Shown here: in pieces, positions 1 through 7,045 of the stretch
Layout of the letters: each line of letters starts with the position of its first letter
How positions within the stretch are numbered: position 1 is the stretch's first letter
From: CAMTUW01 sp947085035
GTDB taxonomy: Bacteria > Actinomycetota > Coriobacteriia > Anaerosomatales > PHET01
Length of the DNA: 14,580 nt
Assembly: GCA_947085035.1 (NCBI GenBank)
Contig: CAMTUW010000027.1
Coordinates: forward strand, 1-14,580
Reading direction: 5' to 3'
The notes under the pieces: generated by a model
What the model saw: the letters and a program-made list of their open reading frames with translations, nothing else
What the model was told of the DNA's origin: nothing
The model's database searches: none
Position numbers and translations under genes: made by a program

Positions 1-529
1 CGACGGTCTTGCCGTCATGGATCGCCCACAGCACCCTCGTGACGCCTGAAGACGACACCGGCATGCCGGACACACTCGCTCCGCCCTCTAAAGCGACGAC
101 TCCGCCCAGCGAGAATCCCGAGAACGTCTTGGGCAAGAGCTCCTGGATGTTCGGAATCACCGTGAGGAACGCCGGATCGACCCCGTTCGCCGGTGGCGGC
201 GTGGCGCTGGCATCAGGGGAGCTCCCCGGCGGCTTGACGGGATCAGCCTTCTTCGAGGCCCGCCGACGGTTGACCTGATCGGTGATCCGCCGCGCCTCGG
301 CGTTACCGGCATCGACCACGAGCGCGCGGGCAGCGAACGCCAGTGCGGCGGTCTCATCGCCGGAGCGCAGGGCATCGGCGGCTTTTGCGGACAGGAACGC
401 GGCCGCCTGCTCGTCGCTGTCTCCACTGTCCGATTTCTGACCTGAAGGCAACAGCGCCGACAGTCCGAGGATCACGGCCGCAAGCACGAGCACGCCCGCG
501 ATCAGCGAGAGAACCCGGCGAACGTTCAT
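1..529 (-). CDS. Partial single-pass membrane protein of unknown function (3' end beyond window)
   Basis: This is an open frame of 176 codons from an ATG at 529-527 to the window edge with no stop, so the C-terminus is missing. The N-terminus (MNVRRVLSLIAG...) has basic residues followed by one hydrophobic segment at about residues 7-26, consistent with a signal anchor. Residues about 37-80 form an alanine-rich helical pair that looks like one TPR-type repeat (SAKAADALRSGDETAALAFAARALVVDAG read in overlapping parts). A Pro/Ser-rich linker follows at about residues 88-110, and then the start of a globular domain. The start lies 18 nt after the stop of the ATPase-like gene, with CAGGAC as a weak ribosome site, so the two are probably co-transcribed. 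I do not recognise a family. The frame is supported by its GC-rich third positions and the operon-like spacing. Confidence 0.7.
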   Translation of the reverse strand, partial: MNVRRVLSLIAGVLVLAAVILGLSALLPSGQKSDSGDSDEQAAAFLSAKAADALRSGDETAALAFAARALVVDAGNAEARRITDQVNRRRASKKADPVKPPGSSPDASATPPPANGVDPAFLTVIPNIQELLPKTFSGFSLGGVVALEGGASVSGMPVSSSGVTRVLWAIHDGKTV

Positions 530-547
530 GGTCCTGAGCGCGCGCAT

Positions 548-1909
548 CTACGAGACGCTTCCCGCAGCCAGTCCGGCGTCCTTCGCGACGTCATCGAGCG
601 CGGCCACGCCACGATCGCTCGCGCTCTCGATCGCGGCTCGCGCCATGCGTACGAACCGGCTCATCGAGCCATCGGCGGCGTCGCGAAGCGCTGACAGCAC
701 GGCAGACTCAAGCGTCAAAGGCGACGCGTCGGCAAGCGCTGCGGCAGCGAGCCAACCGGACACGACATCGGGCAGGAATACGTCTTGCTGCTCCTGCATG
801 GGAATCAGGCCCGGAAACTCCCAAGAGATCGTGCCGGACGCACCGAAGGTCTCTTCGAGCTCCGGAGCCTCGCCCGGCATCAAGACGAAGATCGGAAACG
901 CTGATCCGGCCGTCTTCCAGCGCAGGTCGGAGAGTGCGCCCACGACGCGGGAGCGCAGGTCGCTTGGAATCTCAAGCCAGGCGTCGAACCCGTCATAGAT
1001 CACCACGGCTTTTCGATACCTCAGGGCCGCGAGACTCAGAAGAGCGGTCATGGTCTTGCGAGGCGCCTTGGTGACCTTCAGTTCTTCAGCGAAGGCGGCC
1101 AACCCCCGGTCGCGATGGACCCGAAGGCCGCGCGCGATCACCGGCGAGAGGTGAACGGCGGTGTATTCGACGAAGTAGTCGAAGATGGCTCGGTCGTCCT
1201 CACTGTGGATCTCAACGGCCTCGGCGAGCAGCATGGGAGTCCCCGGCGTGTCGCCCACGGACGCGTCTATCTCTTCGGCGGTGTCGAGCTCTTCAGCCTC
1301 AGAGGGAAGATCGACGTGGCGAAGGTCGGCGACCTGGGAGAGCTCCTGGTGCCGTTCGAGTACCTCTTCACCGAAGACGGTGCGAACGGAGGGAAGCGGG
1401 TCACTTTCAAAACGCTCGGCGAACGAGGCGAGGCGTTCCGGTCCCGCGACGCCCCAGGAGGGCAGCGACGTATCCGGTTCAGCCAAGATGGACTCGATGT
1501 AGCTCACGAGGAGTCGGTCGAAGTCACGGAATACGAGGCGTTCGGCGAGAATGTTCAAGGTCGCACGGGTGGAACCGGCCCTCATCGTGAAGAGCTGCAC
1601 GTAGGCGTAAAGAACGTTCAGCGAGTCGTCCCTTGCCAGGGAACGCTCCGCCGAACCCATCGCCTGAAGCGGGTACGACGACGGAACGTCGCCCTTGAGG
1701 ACCACGAGGGGCTTGGGCGCCTCTTCGCGTGAGCGCTCGAGAATCGCGCCCAGCAGCAGATTGCCCGCTGCGGCGATTTCGGACATGACCGCCGGGTCGT
1801 CGTCATCGTCGCCTACGACGAAGGGATTGGCGATCAGGCCAAGCGGGCTGTAGCGCCCCAAATCAGGAGGCGAAGCCACCTCATGGAATCCATCAGCGTC
1901 AAACGACAC
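548..1909 (-). CDS. AAA/ExeA-like ATPase-fold protein with degenerate P-loop
   Basis: The protein has 453 residues and starts at GTG 1909-1907 behind GAGAGGCAGG; no in-frame ATG lies near. Residues 20-30 (YSPLGLIANPF) match the LGL..NPF opening of ExeA/ORC-like AAA proteins. A hydrophobic strand (PLVVLKG, about 67-73) stands where Walker A should begin, but the following DVPSSYPLQ lacks the GxxxxGK[S/T] loop. A good Walker B-like strand follows at 301-311 (AVVIYDGFDAW, D306), and a sensor-1-like strand lies near 338-347 (FPIFVLMPGE). Residues about 200-225 are an acidic linker. The likely role is a cytoplasmic regulatory or scaffold protein that has lost ATP hydrolysis, or binds nucleotide differently. 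It is cut off from the hydrogenase operon by a terminator and pairs with the downstream membrane-protein gene. The target is unknown. Confidence 0.75.
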   Translation of the reverse strand: MSFDADGFHEVASPPDLGRYSPLGLIANPFVVGDDDDDPAVMSEIAAAGNLLLGAILERSREEAPKPLVVLKGDVPSSYPLQAMGSAERSLARDDSLNVLYAYVQLFTMRAGSTRATLNILAERLVFRDFDRLLVSYIESILAEPDTSLPSWGVAGPERLASFAERFESDPLPSVRTVFGEEVLERHQELSQVADLRHVDLPSEAEELDTAEEIDASVGDTPGTPMLLAEAVEIHSEDDRAIFDYFVEYTAVHLSPVIARGLRVHRDRGLAAFAEELKVTKAPRKTMTALLSLAALRYRKAVVIYDGFDAWLEIPSDLRSRVVGALSDLRWKTAGSAFPIFVLMPGEAPELEETFGASGTISWEFPGLIPMQEQQDVFLPDVVSGWLAAAALADASPLTLESAVLSALRDAADGSMSRFVRMARAAIESASDRGVAALDDVAKDAGLAAGSVS

Positions 1910-1991
1910 GTCCGTACCTGCCTCTCTGAAGAACAGCCACTGGAGTCAAGGGTACCAGCACGCCGATGAACCGGCACGCATTTAGCGGAAA

Positions 1992-2023
1992 GGGGCTCCC
2001 GGAACAGATATTCCGGGAGCCCC
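1992..2023 (-). terminator. Strong hairpin terminator after the hydrogenase/hexahaem operon
   Basis: A perfect 13-bp inverted repeat (GGGGCTCCCGGAA, 6-nt loop, TTCCGGGAGCCCC) begins 55 nt beyond the stop of the hexahaem cytochrome gene. On the minus strand the stem is followed by TTTCC, a short T-run, so termination is plausible but the U-tract is weak. It marks the boundary between the hydrogenase operon and the ATPase-like pair. Confidence 0.75.
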
Positions 2024-2077
2024 CGACCATCCCGGCCAAGGCATCACGCCCAAGGCCGTCACACACTGAACACGGTC

Positions 2078-3415
2078 TTACTTGTTGTGGCAGCGCTGAC
2101 ACACGCCGCGCTCGTCCGTACGAAGCAGAGCGCTTGAGCCAGCGACTGTCGCGGTGACGGACGGGTACGAGAGCACGTCGAACTTGACCGGATCGACGCC
2201 CGCGGTCGCGTCACGAACCGGTGCCCAGACGCCGTTGATCTGCTCTAGGTGAGCAGCAGACCAGCCGGACATCGAAGCGTTGCTACCGTGCGCGAAGTGG
2301 CACGTGAGGCAACCGACGTTGTACTGACGAACGCTACCGACACCGGGGTTGACCTCGAGCGGAATCTTGCGATCGAGACCGACGGTATCCGCGGTCTCCT
2401 GGGCAAGAACCTGGAGGTTCGCATCGCCAGCCGTGAGCGGCATGTCGACCGGGTGACGATGGCGCTTGACCGCGCCGACGGTCGCCGTCGAACTCGCCTC
2501 GAATGGCGTGTAGTCATACGTACCGGCTGTGGGATCGGCCTTGGTGCCCACCTTCTGGTCGTACTGCGTGTGGCACGCCGCACACCACGTGGACATCGAG
2601 TCGCCGCTGGTACCCGCAAGGATCTGCGAGCTGCCGGAGGTGTAGTTGGGACGGTAGGCCGCCATCTGGTCCTGACCGGCCTGACCCTTCAGCCAACCAC
2701 CTGAGGCCACGACATCGTCGTAACCGATCTCCGTCGAGTGGACCATGCCGTTCGGGACACCGCCGGTGTAACCACCCACGGTCTCACCGCGCACGCTGTC
2801 CTTCAGGAGACGGTAGTTCGAGGAGCCATGGGGATCGTGGCAGCTCGTGCAGGTGAGGTTCATCGTCTGGTTTGCGGCGGTGCCGGCGCCCCAGAGGATA
2901 CCGATCCTTTCCATGCTGTGAGCCGAGGTGATGGTCTCGAACGCCGCTGTGCCAGCGCTTTCCCAATCAGCGAGAATCGCTGCCTGGGAGAAACCGCCGC
3001 CGTTGAGCGGAGCCAGAGCCGTTGACGAGGTCTGGTATGCCGTCACGACGCCGCCGTTCAGACCACCGACAGCGAGAGTCGTCTGTGCCGACGGACCACC
3101 GTCGAACAGCCCGGAGACGACGTTCGTGGACGCGCCAGGGGCAAGATCGCCGTGGCATGCGTTACAGAACTCCGTCATGTTCGTCGCGGAGCTGACGAGC
3201 AGGGCGGAAGGCTTCTGGGCCTCCGTGAGCAACTCGCCACCGATGCGCGGCGTGTACTTGATCGTGGAGAACGAGCTGTGTGCCCTGTGACAGCCGGCGC
3301 ACGAGTCCGTGTCCTGGATGTAGCCGCCGTGCGGACCAAAGTTAGCGAACGCCGATCCCGCGAAAGCGAGAGTCAGTGCCGCGACCAGCAAGAGTGCAAG
3401 ATGGAAACGCTTCAC
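2078..3415 (-). CDS. Secreted hexahaem c-type cytochrome, OmcS-like
   Basis: The protein has 445 residues from GTG 3415-3413, chosen because a perfect GGAGGTGA lies 5 nt upstream and the product then begins with a Sec signal peptide (KRFHLALLLVAALTLAFAGSAFA, residues 2-24). The frame stays open further upstream, but that part overlaps the hydrogenase gene. Six CxxCH motifs lie at residues 39, 84, 189, 278, 369 and 439. Spacing and local sequence (CxxCHRAH first; CTSCHDPHG third; a WCAACH fourth; RHRHP; CLTCHFAHGSN fifth; CQRCHNK ending the protein) closely resemble my memory of Geobacter OmcS, a hexahaem of about 430 residues that forms micrometre-long conductive filaments. The gene follows the hydrogenase large subunit by 17 nt, so it is the obvious electron acceptor. 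Cytochrome identity is certain; OmcS-type polymerisation is inferred. Confidence 0.92.
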   Translation of the reverse strand: MKRFHLALLLVAALTLAFAGSAFANFGPHGGYIQDTDSCAGCHRAHSSFSTIKYTPRIGGELLTEAQKPSALLVSSATNMTEFCNACHGDLAPGASTNVVSGLFDGGPSAQTTLAVGGLNGGVVTAYQTSSTALAPLNGGGFSQAAILADWESAGTAAFETITSAHSMERIGILWGAGTAANQTMNLTCTSCHDPHGSSNYRLLKDSVRGETVGGYTGGVPNGMVHSTEIGYDDVVASGGWLKGQAGQDQMAAYRPNYTSGSSQILAGTSGDSMSTWCAACHTQYDQKVGTKADPTAGTYDYTPFEASSTATVGAVKRHRHPVDMPLTAGDANLQVLAQETADTVGLDRKIPLEVNPGVGSVRQYNVGCLTCHFAHGSNASMSGWSAAHLEQINGVWAPVRDATAGVDPVKFDVLSYPSVTATVAGSSALLRTDERGVCQRCHNK

Positions 3416-3420
3416 AACAA

Positions 3421-3428
3421 TCACCTCC
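3421..3428 (-). promoter_or_regulatory. Ribosome-binding site that fixes the hexahaem cytochrome start
   Basis: GGAGGTGA, fully complementary to the 16S anti-Shine-Dalgarno, sits 5 nt before GTG 3415. It decides the start against longer in-frame options that would run into the hydrogenase gene. It also ensures strong independent translation of the cytochrome within the operon. Confidence 0.85.
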
Positions 3429-3432
3429 GTTT

Positions 3433-5322
3433 CTAGTGGACCGCGCACGCGATGCACGGGTCGAATGACTGGGCGATACGCAGGACCTCGACGCCGCCTT
3501 GCGTTGGTGCAGAGTTCGTGCCGTTCGCTTTGACGAACACCTTGGTGTCGTCGTCGAACGGCGCACCGATCACTGCGGCCTCCATGGGACCGTAATCGGA
3601 ACCACTCTTCGGAGAGATGTTCCACGTGGTGGGAACGATGCACTGGTATGCGACGATCTTGCCGTTCGTGATCTTGGCCTGGTGCATGAGAGCACCGCGA
3701 GGCGCCTCAGTGGCACCCCAGCCCTGGACCGTACCGACAGGCAGCGCCTTGTTGCGCCACGTCAGGCCGGTAGTCGTCGACAGATCATGGATCCAGCCGT
3801 CGTTGGCGAAGGAGAGGGCGCCCGTGGGCCCGTCCTTCGTCACCGAACCGACCATCGCCTGGACGAGCACGAGCGACTCGAGTGCGCGAGCGCGCAGACG
3901 GTCCATCGTGGACAGCCCGCCCTTGAGGGTGAGGATGTAGGTCTGCACGGCAGCGACGAGTCCGTCAGCAGCCAACCCGGCGACGATAGCGGGTGCTATG
4001 ACGCGCGTGTCGAGAGCCAAGCCCGAGCCGAAGTCATGCGTGAAGATGCTGACGTAGCCCGGAATAGTGGTGAGCGTGGTGCCATTCACCGGGTAGATAC
4101 CGGCGACCGCGAGCCTGGCCAGCGGACCGACCTCACACGGCTTGCCCTGCCAACGCGGACCCTTCGCGTAGGAGTAGCCGGATGAACGCTTCGGCTGCGT
4201 GCGGGTGATGTCGCCCGGATACGAAGCCGTCGCCGTCGCGTTCGGACGACTGGTGCTAGAGGCGTAAGCGGCAGCATCATCGGCGTAGATCTCGTACCGC
4301 GAGTTCGAGATGTCCTCGGTGAGGTTCTTCGGCACCGAAGTCGCAGCGGACTCCGTGACGAACTTCGAGATAACCTCGGCCTTGTTCAAGACCGTGAACT
4401 CCGTGACGCCTGTGCCCTTGACTCCACCCGGAAGGGTGAGAGCGCCTGCGGCCGTAGCGGCAGGGAACGCGCCCCACGACAGGAAGCGACCGAGTCCGGC
4501 GCCGTGACCGGCACCACCGTTGGCGGTGTTGTCGAAGGCCGGGTACAGGGCACCCAGGGCCAGCGCGATCGGGACGTACTCGTTGATGATGAAGAGCCCG
4601 ACCTCACGAATGAGGCTCTCGAACTTGGTGCAACGTGCGGCCAAGCTCTCGGCGCCGTCATTCGTCACGCCGCCAGCTACGAAGCACGACGTCATGGGCA
4701 TGCGGCCCGCGAACAGCGCACCTGCCTCGAACGTGAGACGACGGATCTTCAGAGCCTTGACGTAGCTCAGGATGACAGCGTCCCAGAGCTGGGGCGCTCC
4801 GACGTTCGGCACCGCCCCTCCGCCGCCGACACCCTTGCCTGCAGAGCGCAGTTGGGATGCGTAGTAACTATCATTGAAGTACGGCGTCCACGGCGGCATG
4901 GCCGGACCCTGGACATAGCTGGGCGCAGCCAGGTGATAGAAGTGCGTGATGCTCGACATCAGATACTCGGCGGAAAGCACGAGGTTCCTGATAAGCAGCG
5001 CCTTCTTGGGGATACCCCACGGATCCGTGGGGCTTTCCTGCATGAATGTGATGTGGCCCTTGCTGTAACCAAGAACCGTATCAGCAGCATGCGTGGCCGT
5101 GAGGCCGTGCGGCACCGGGCACACGCCGCAGATGCGCTGCGTGTAGGTGATCGCGTCGTTGATGTCGCGACCGAGCAGGAAGTTCTCGAAGCCACGCCAC
5201 AGGTTGCCGTGAGCCTTGGCGTCGGTGATGACGCCGTCGGTTGTCGTGACTTTGACGCCGAGGTGACCCTCGATACGCGAGATCGGATCGACCTCATATG
5301 TACCATTTGCACGATTAGTCAT
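3433..5322 (-). CDS. [NiFe] hydrogenase large (catalytic) subunit
   Basis: The protein has 629 residues and starts at ATG 5322-5320 behind AAAGGAGGG. It carries all the signature parts: RIEGHLGV at 16-23; the L1 motif RICGVCPVPHG at 63-73, with nickel ligands C65 and C68; the GWGATEAPRGAL segment at 534-545, with the conserved canopy arginine R542; and the L2 motif DPCIACAVH at 621-629, with ligands C623 and C626. It catalyses reversible H2 cleavage at the Ni-Fe(CN)2CO site. It has no signal peptide and should be carried through the Tat system by its partner small subunit, which lies 24 nt upstream. The reading frame stops directly after H629, so the usual C-terminal extension removed by a maturation endopeptidase is absent. 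The Tat-bearing partner puts it with group 1 respiratory uptake enzymes; the subgroup is unresolved. No hyp maturation genes lie in the window. Confidence 0.97.
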   Translation of the reverse strand: MTNRANGTYEVDPISRIEGHLGVKVTTTDGVITDAKAHGNLWRGFENFLLGRDINDAITYTQRICGVCPVPHGLTATHAADTVLGYSKGHITFMQESPTDPWGIPKKALLIRNLVLSAEYLMSSITHFYHLAAPSYVQGPAMPPWTPYFNDSYYASQLRSAGKGVGGGGAVPNVGAPQLWDAVILSYVKALKIRRLTFEAGALFAGRMPMTSCFVAGGVTNDGAESLAARCTKFESLIREVGLFIINEYVPIALALGALYPAFDNTANGGAGHGAGLGRFLSWGAFPAATAAGALTLPGGVKGTGVTEFTVLNKAEVISKFVTESAATSVPKNLTEDISNSRYEIYADDAAAYASSTSRPNATATASYPGDITRTQPKRSSGYSYAKGPRWQGKPCEVGPLARLAVAGIYPVNGTTLTTIPGYVSIFTHDFGSGLALDTRVIAPAIVAGLAADGLVAAVQTYILTLKGGLSTMDRLRARALESLVLVQAMVGSVTKDGPTGALSFANDGWIHDLSTTTGLTWRNKALPVGTVQGWGATEAPRGALMHQAKITNGKIVAYQCIVPTTWNISPKSGSDYGPMEAAVIGAPFDDDTKVFVKANGTNSAPTQGGVEVLRIAQSFDPCIACAVH

Positions 5323-5346
5323 CTAAGTTGCCCTCCTTTCCTGTTC

Positions 5347-6663
5347 CTAGAGCTTCACGAATGGCACGAAGCTGTCCGGATAGCCCTTTTCGGTACATGC
5401 CATACAGGGGTGACCCGCGGTGGTGCAATGACCCCCGCGAACCGCACTGATGGTCGTTACCGCGGTGGCGCCATTCTGCGGCTGCTGGTTGTTCCAGCCG
5501 TGAACTCCGCAAAGCGAGTTCGTGCCAAGACCCTTGCACCCGAGCTTCTGCAGACAGCCAGCCTGACCGGGCTTCGCCGCGAACACGCCTTGCGCGTAAG
5601 CAGGGTAGCGGGGGCAGTAGGCGCTGTGCACAGGAACGGGGTAGGCCTTCTTGGGCCGACGGGTGACGTCGAGCGTGGTGCCCACGACCGGCGGCAGAAC
5701 GAGACCGGCACTCGAGACGAGGTCGGCCATGATCATGACGACGGTCAGCACGAACCACCACGGGTTCGTGGGGCAGCCCGGCACGTTGATGACCTTGCCG
5801 GAAGCGGCAGCGGCACCGTTGGCGTTGAGGTAGTCAAAGACTCCCATAGCGCCGGTCTGGGACTTCTTCGGGTCGAAACCGCCGACACCCTTCTTGGCCG
5901 CAGCATCGCTGATGCGAGGCTTGGCACCAGGGAAGCCGCCAAAGGTCGCGCACTGACCGATGGGCAGGATTGCGGCGCAGGTCGACTTCTGGGCGAGAGC
6001 GAGGACCGCCACGGCCGCGTCGATCTCGAAGCCTCCGGTGGTGGCGTCGGAGTGTGCGATCGAGCACCACGGGACGGCGGTGTTCGAAACGTCGCCCCAC
6101 GCACCGCCAAGGGCACTGTTCTGCAGTGCACCTTCAACGACGAGCACGAACGGGTAGTCGCCGGGATTCGTTCCCGAGCCCGGCGTGTAGTCGATGAAGT
6201 CCTTGAGCCACTGTGCGGCGAGGTCGCCGCCCATGCCCATGACCGTCTCGTGGTACTGCAGATCGATGACGTCGATGACGACGTCAGCGATGTTCACCAG
6301 CGGAGCACCCTCGATGACGCTCTCCGTGGCGTTCCACAGAGTGAACGGTGCGCCGGCGTGAAAGACCGGAGCAGTCGCGGTGATACCCGCGAGGCCAGCG
6401 GCCGCACCGGTCGTGACGCTCGTGCCGAACACGGCCGTACCGTTCACGTTCTCGAGAATACCCAGCAGTGACGTCGAACAGCCGGTGCACTCGGCACCGT
6501 GGATCCAGATGACCTTCGGCTTGGCAGCGCCGGGGCCGAAGACCCCTGTGGCCGAGTTACCTGCGAACGCTTCGGCGATCTTGGCGATCTCGACCTGGCT
6601 CATGCCAGCCGCTGCGGCCAGTGCACCCAGTCGGCTGACGAATTGACGCCTGGTAATAGCCAT
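5347..6663 (-). CDS. [NiFe] hydrogenase small subunit, Tat-exported iron-sulfur protein
   Basis: The protein has 438 residues and starts at ATG 6663-6661 behind AAGGAGGAG. The N-terminus holds a twin-arginine motif (TRRQFVS, residues 4-10) before a short hydrophobic stretch. Proximal-cluster ligands are visible as C59 and C62 (ECTGC), C238 (GQCATFGG) and C297 (GCPTNP). Distal-cluster candidates are H346, C350, C370 and C376. Medial-cluster candidates are C385, C420 and C423 (HPCMAC). An additional cysteine, C413, lies seven residues before C420, where D. gigas-type enzymes have proline, and about 17 extra residues separate C385 from C420. The chain ends at FVPFVKL with no C-terminal membrane helix, unlike cytochrome-b-linked group 1 enzymes. 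The subunit relays electrons from the Ni-Fe site to an external acceptor, most likely the co-encoded hexahaem cytochrome. Confidence 0.95.
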   Translation of the reverse strand: MAITRRQFVSRLGALAAAAGMSQVEIAKIAEAFAGNSATGVFGPGAAKPKVIWIHGAECTGCSTSLLGILENVNGTAVFGTSVTTGAAAGLAGITATAPVFHAGAPFTLWNATESVIEGAPLVNIADVVIDVIDLQYHETVMGMGGDLAAQWLKDFIDYTPGSGTNPGDYPFVLVVEGALQNSALGGAWGDVSNTAVPWCSIAHSDATTGGFEIDAAVAVLALAQKSTCAAILPIGQCATFGGFPGAKPRISDAAAKKGVGGFDPKKSQTGAMGVFDYLNANGAAAASGKVINVPGCPTNPWWFVLTVVMIMADLVSSAGLVLPPVVGTTLDVTRRPKKAYPVPVHSAYCPRYPAYAQGVFAAKPGQAGCLQKLGCKGLGTNSLCGVHGWNNQQPQNGATAVTTISAVRGGHCTTAGHPCMACTEKGYPDSFVPFVKL

Positions 6664-6954
6664 ACTCTCTCCTCCTTCACCAGGCTCGGTTACAGAACCT
6701 GCACGAAACTGTTGTGTCCGATTTCACGGGAATGGGAAACGCCACCTCCTTCGATGTGCCCGCAACCGGGGCTTTCGGGAAAGAGATGGCGCGATGTCGA
6801 TTGCTCGTAGCCGCGTTGACCCGGTTGTTGATATTTCGATGTGGGCCTTGTCGCCTACTCGCAATCGGGTCGTCGTGCCGGCTCGGACCCGAGAGCCTAT
6901 TCCGCTGTGTGTACCCGTGGGCTCTGTCGCCCCGGGCCCCTGTGAGTCAGGGCA

Positions 6955-6970
6955 TGTAACATTCGTTACA
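6955..6970. promoter_or_regulatory. Candidate Crp/Fnr-family operator palindrome
   Basis: TGTAACATTCGTTACA is a 16-bp sequence with perfect 6-bp arms and a 4-nt centre, equally read as TGTAA-N6-TTACA. That is the half-site length and spacing typical of Crp/Fnr-type regulators (family knowledge). It sits upstream of the hydrogenase small-subunit gene and just downstream of the candidate -10, where a bound protein would repress that promoter; alternatively it could activate an unseen promoter about 40 nt further on. The regulator is not in the window. Confidence 0.45.
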
Positions 6971-6976
6971 ACGCAC

Positions 6977-7006
6977 AGGCTACTGCACCTATACCTGCCA
7001 CGTCAA
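6977..7006 (-). promoter_or_regulatory. Possible promoter for the hydrogenase operon
   Basis: On the minus strand TTGACG (7006-7001), 5/6 to the sigma-70 -35 consensus, is followed after 18 nt by TAGCCT (6982-6977), a poor -10. The position between the NHL gene and the hydrogenase genes is sensible. The weak -10 would suit an activator-dependent or alternative promoter. Confidence 0.3.
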
Positions 7007-7007
7007 C

Positions 7008-7038
7008 GGTTTCTTCACAATAAACTTACGTGAAAACC
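7008..7038 (-). terminator. Possible weak hairpin after the NHL-repeat gene
   Basis: On the minus strand GGTTT-TCAC pairs with GTGA-(AG bulge)-AAACC around an 11-nt loop, starting 8 nt after the NHL-protein stop. The stem is AT-rich and has no clear T-tract, so it is at best a weak terminator or attenuator. It abuts the candidate -35. Confidence 0.25.
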
Positions 7039-7045
7039 CGACGCT

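Larger units (their letters stand above)
6664..7045. other. 382-nt intergenic region upstream of the hydrogenase operon
   Basis: No convincing gene lies here; plus-strand frames have no usable Shine-Dalgarno and no recognisable product. Reading along the minus strand it contains an imperfect hairpin just after the NHL-protein stop (7038-7008), a possible -35 element TTGACG (7006-7001) with a weak -10, a TGTAA-N6-TTACA palindrome (6970-6955) and a stray strong Shine-Dalgarno-like AAGGAGGTGG (about 6751-6742). A tiny in-frame stretch of 22 codons follows this last element and ends at 6677. This is the control region of the hydrogenase genes, with a long 5' leader of roughly 280-300 nt if the upstream promoter is right. 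Confidence 0.7.

Noticed and set aside
1944..1949. TTGACT as a -35 element for the ATPase-like gene
   Set aside because: No acceptable -10 lies 16-18 nt downstream; it could be chance.
3416..3643. N-terminal extension of the hexahaem cytochrome to an upstream ATG
   Set aside because: It would overlap the end of the large-subunit gene by about 210 nt, is Arg-rich and would bury the signal peptide; GTG 3415 has a perfect ribosome site.
4504..6471. A 655-codon plus-strand open frame across both hydrogenase genes
   Set aside because: It is antisense to two unmistakable hydrogenase subunits with all metal-ligand motifs; its product is Arg/Asp/His-rich with no recognisable domain, as expected of a shadow frame in GC-rich DNA.
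6921..6942. GC-rich self-complementary stretch near GCCCCGGGCCCC
   Set aside because: The stem options are short and ambiguous, with no T-tract; treated as composition and not as a terminator.
6714..6959. 81-codon plus-strand frame in the hydrogenase upstream region
   Set aside because: There is no ribosome site and no recognisable product, and it crosses the palindrome and promoter-like elements.
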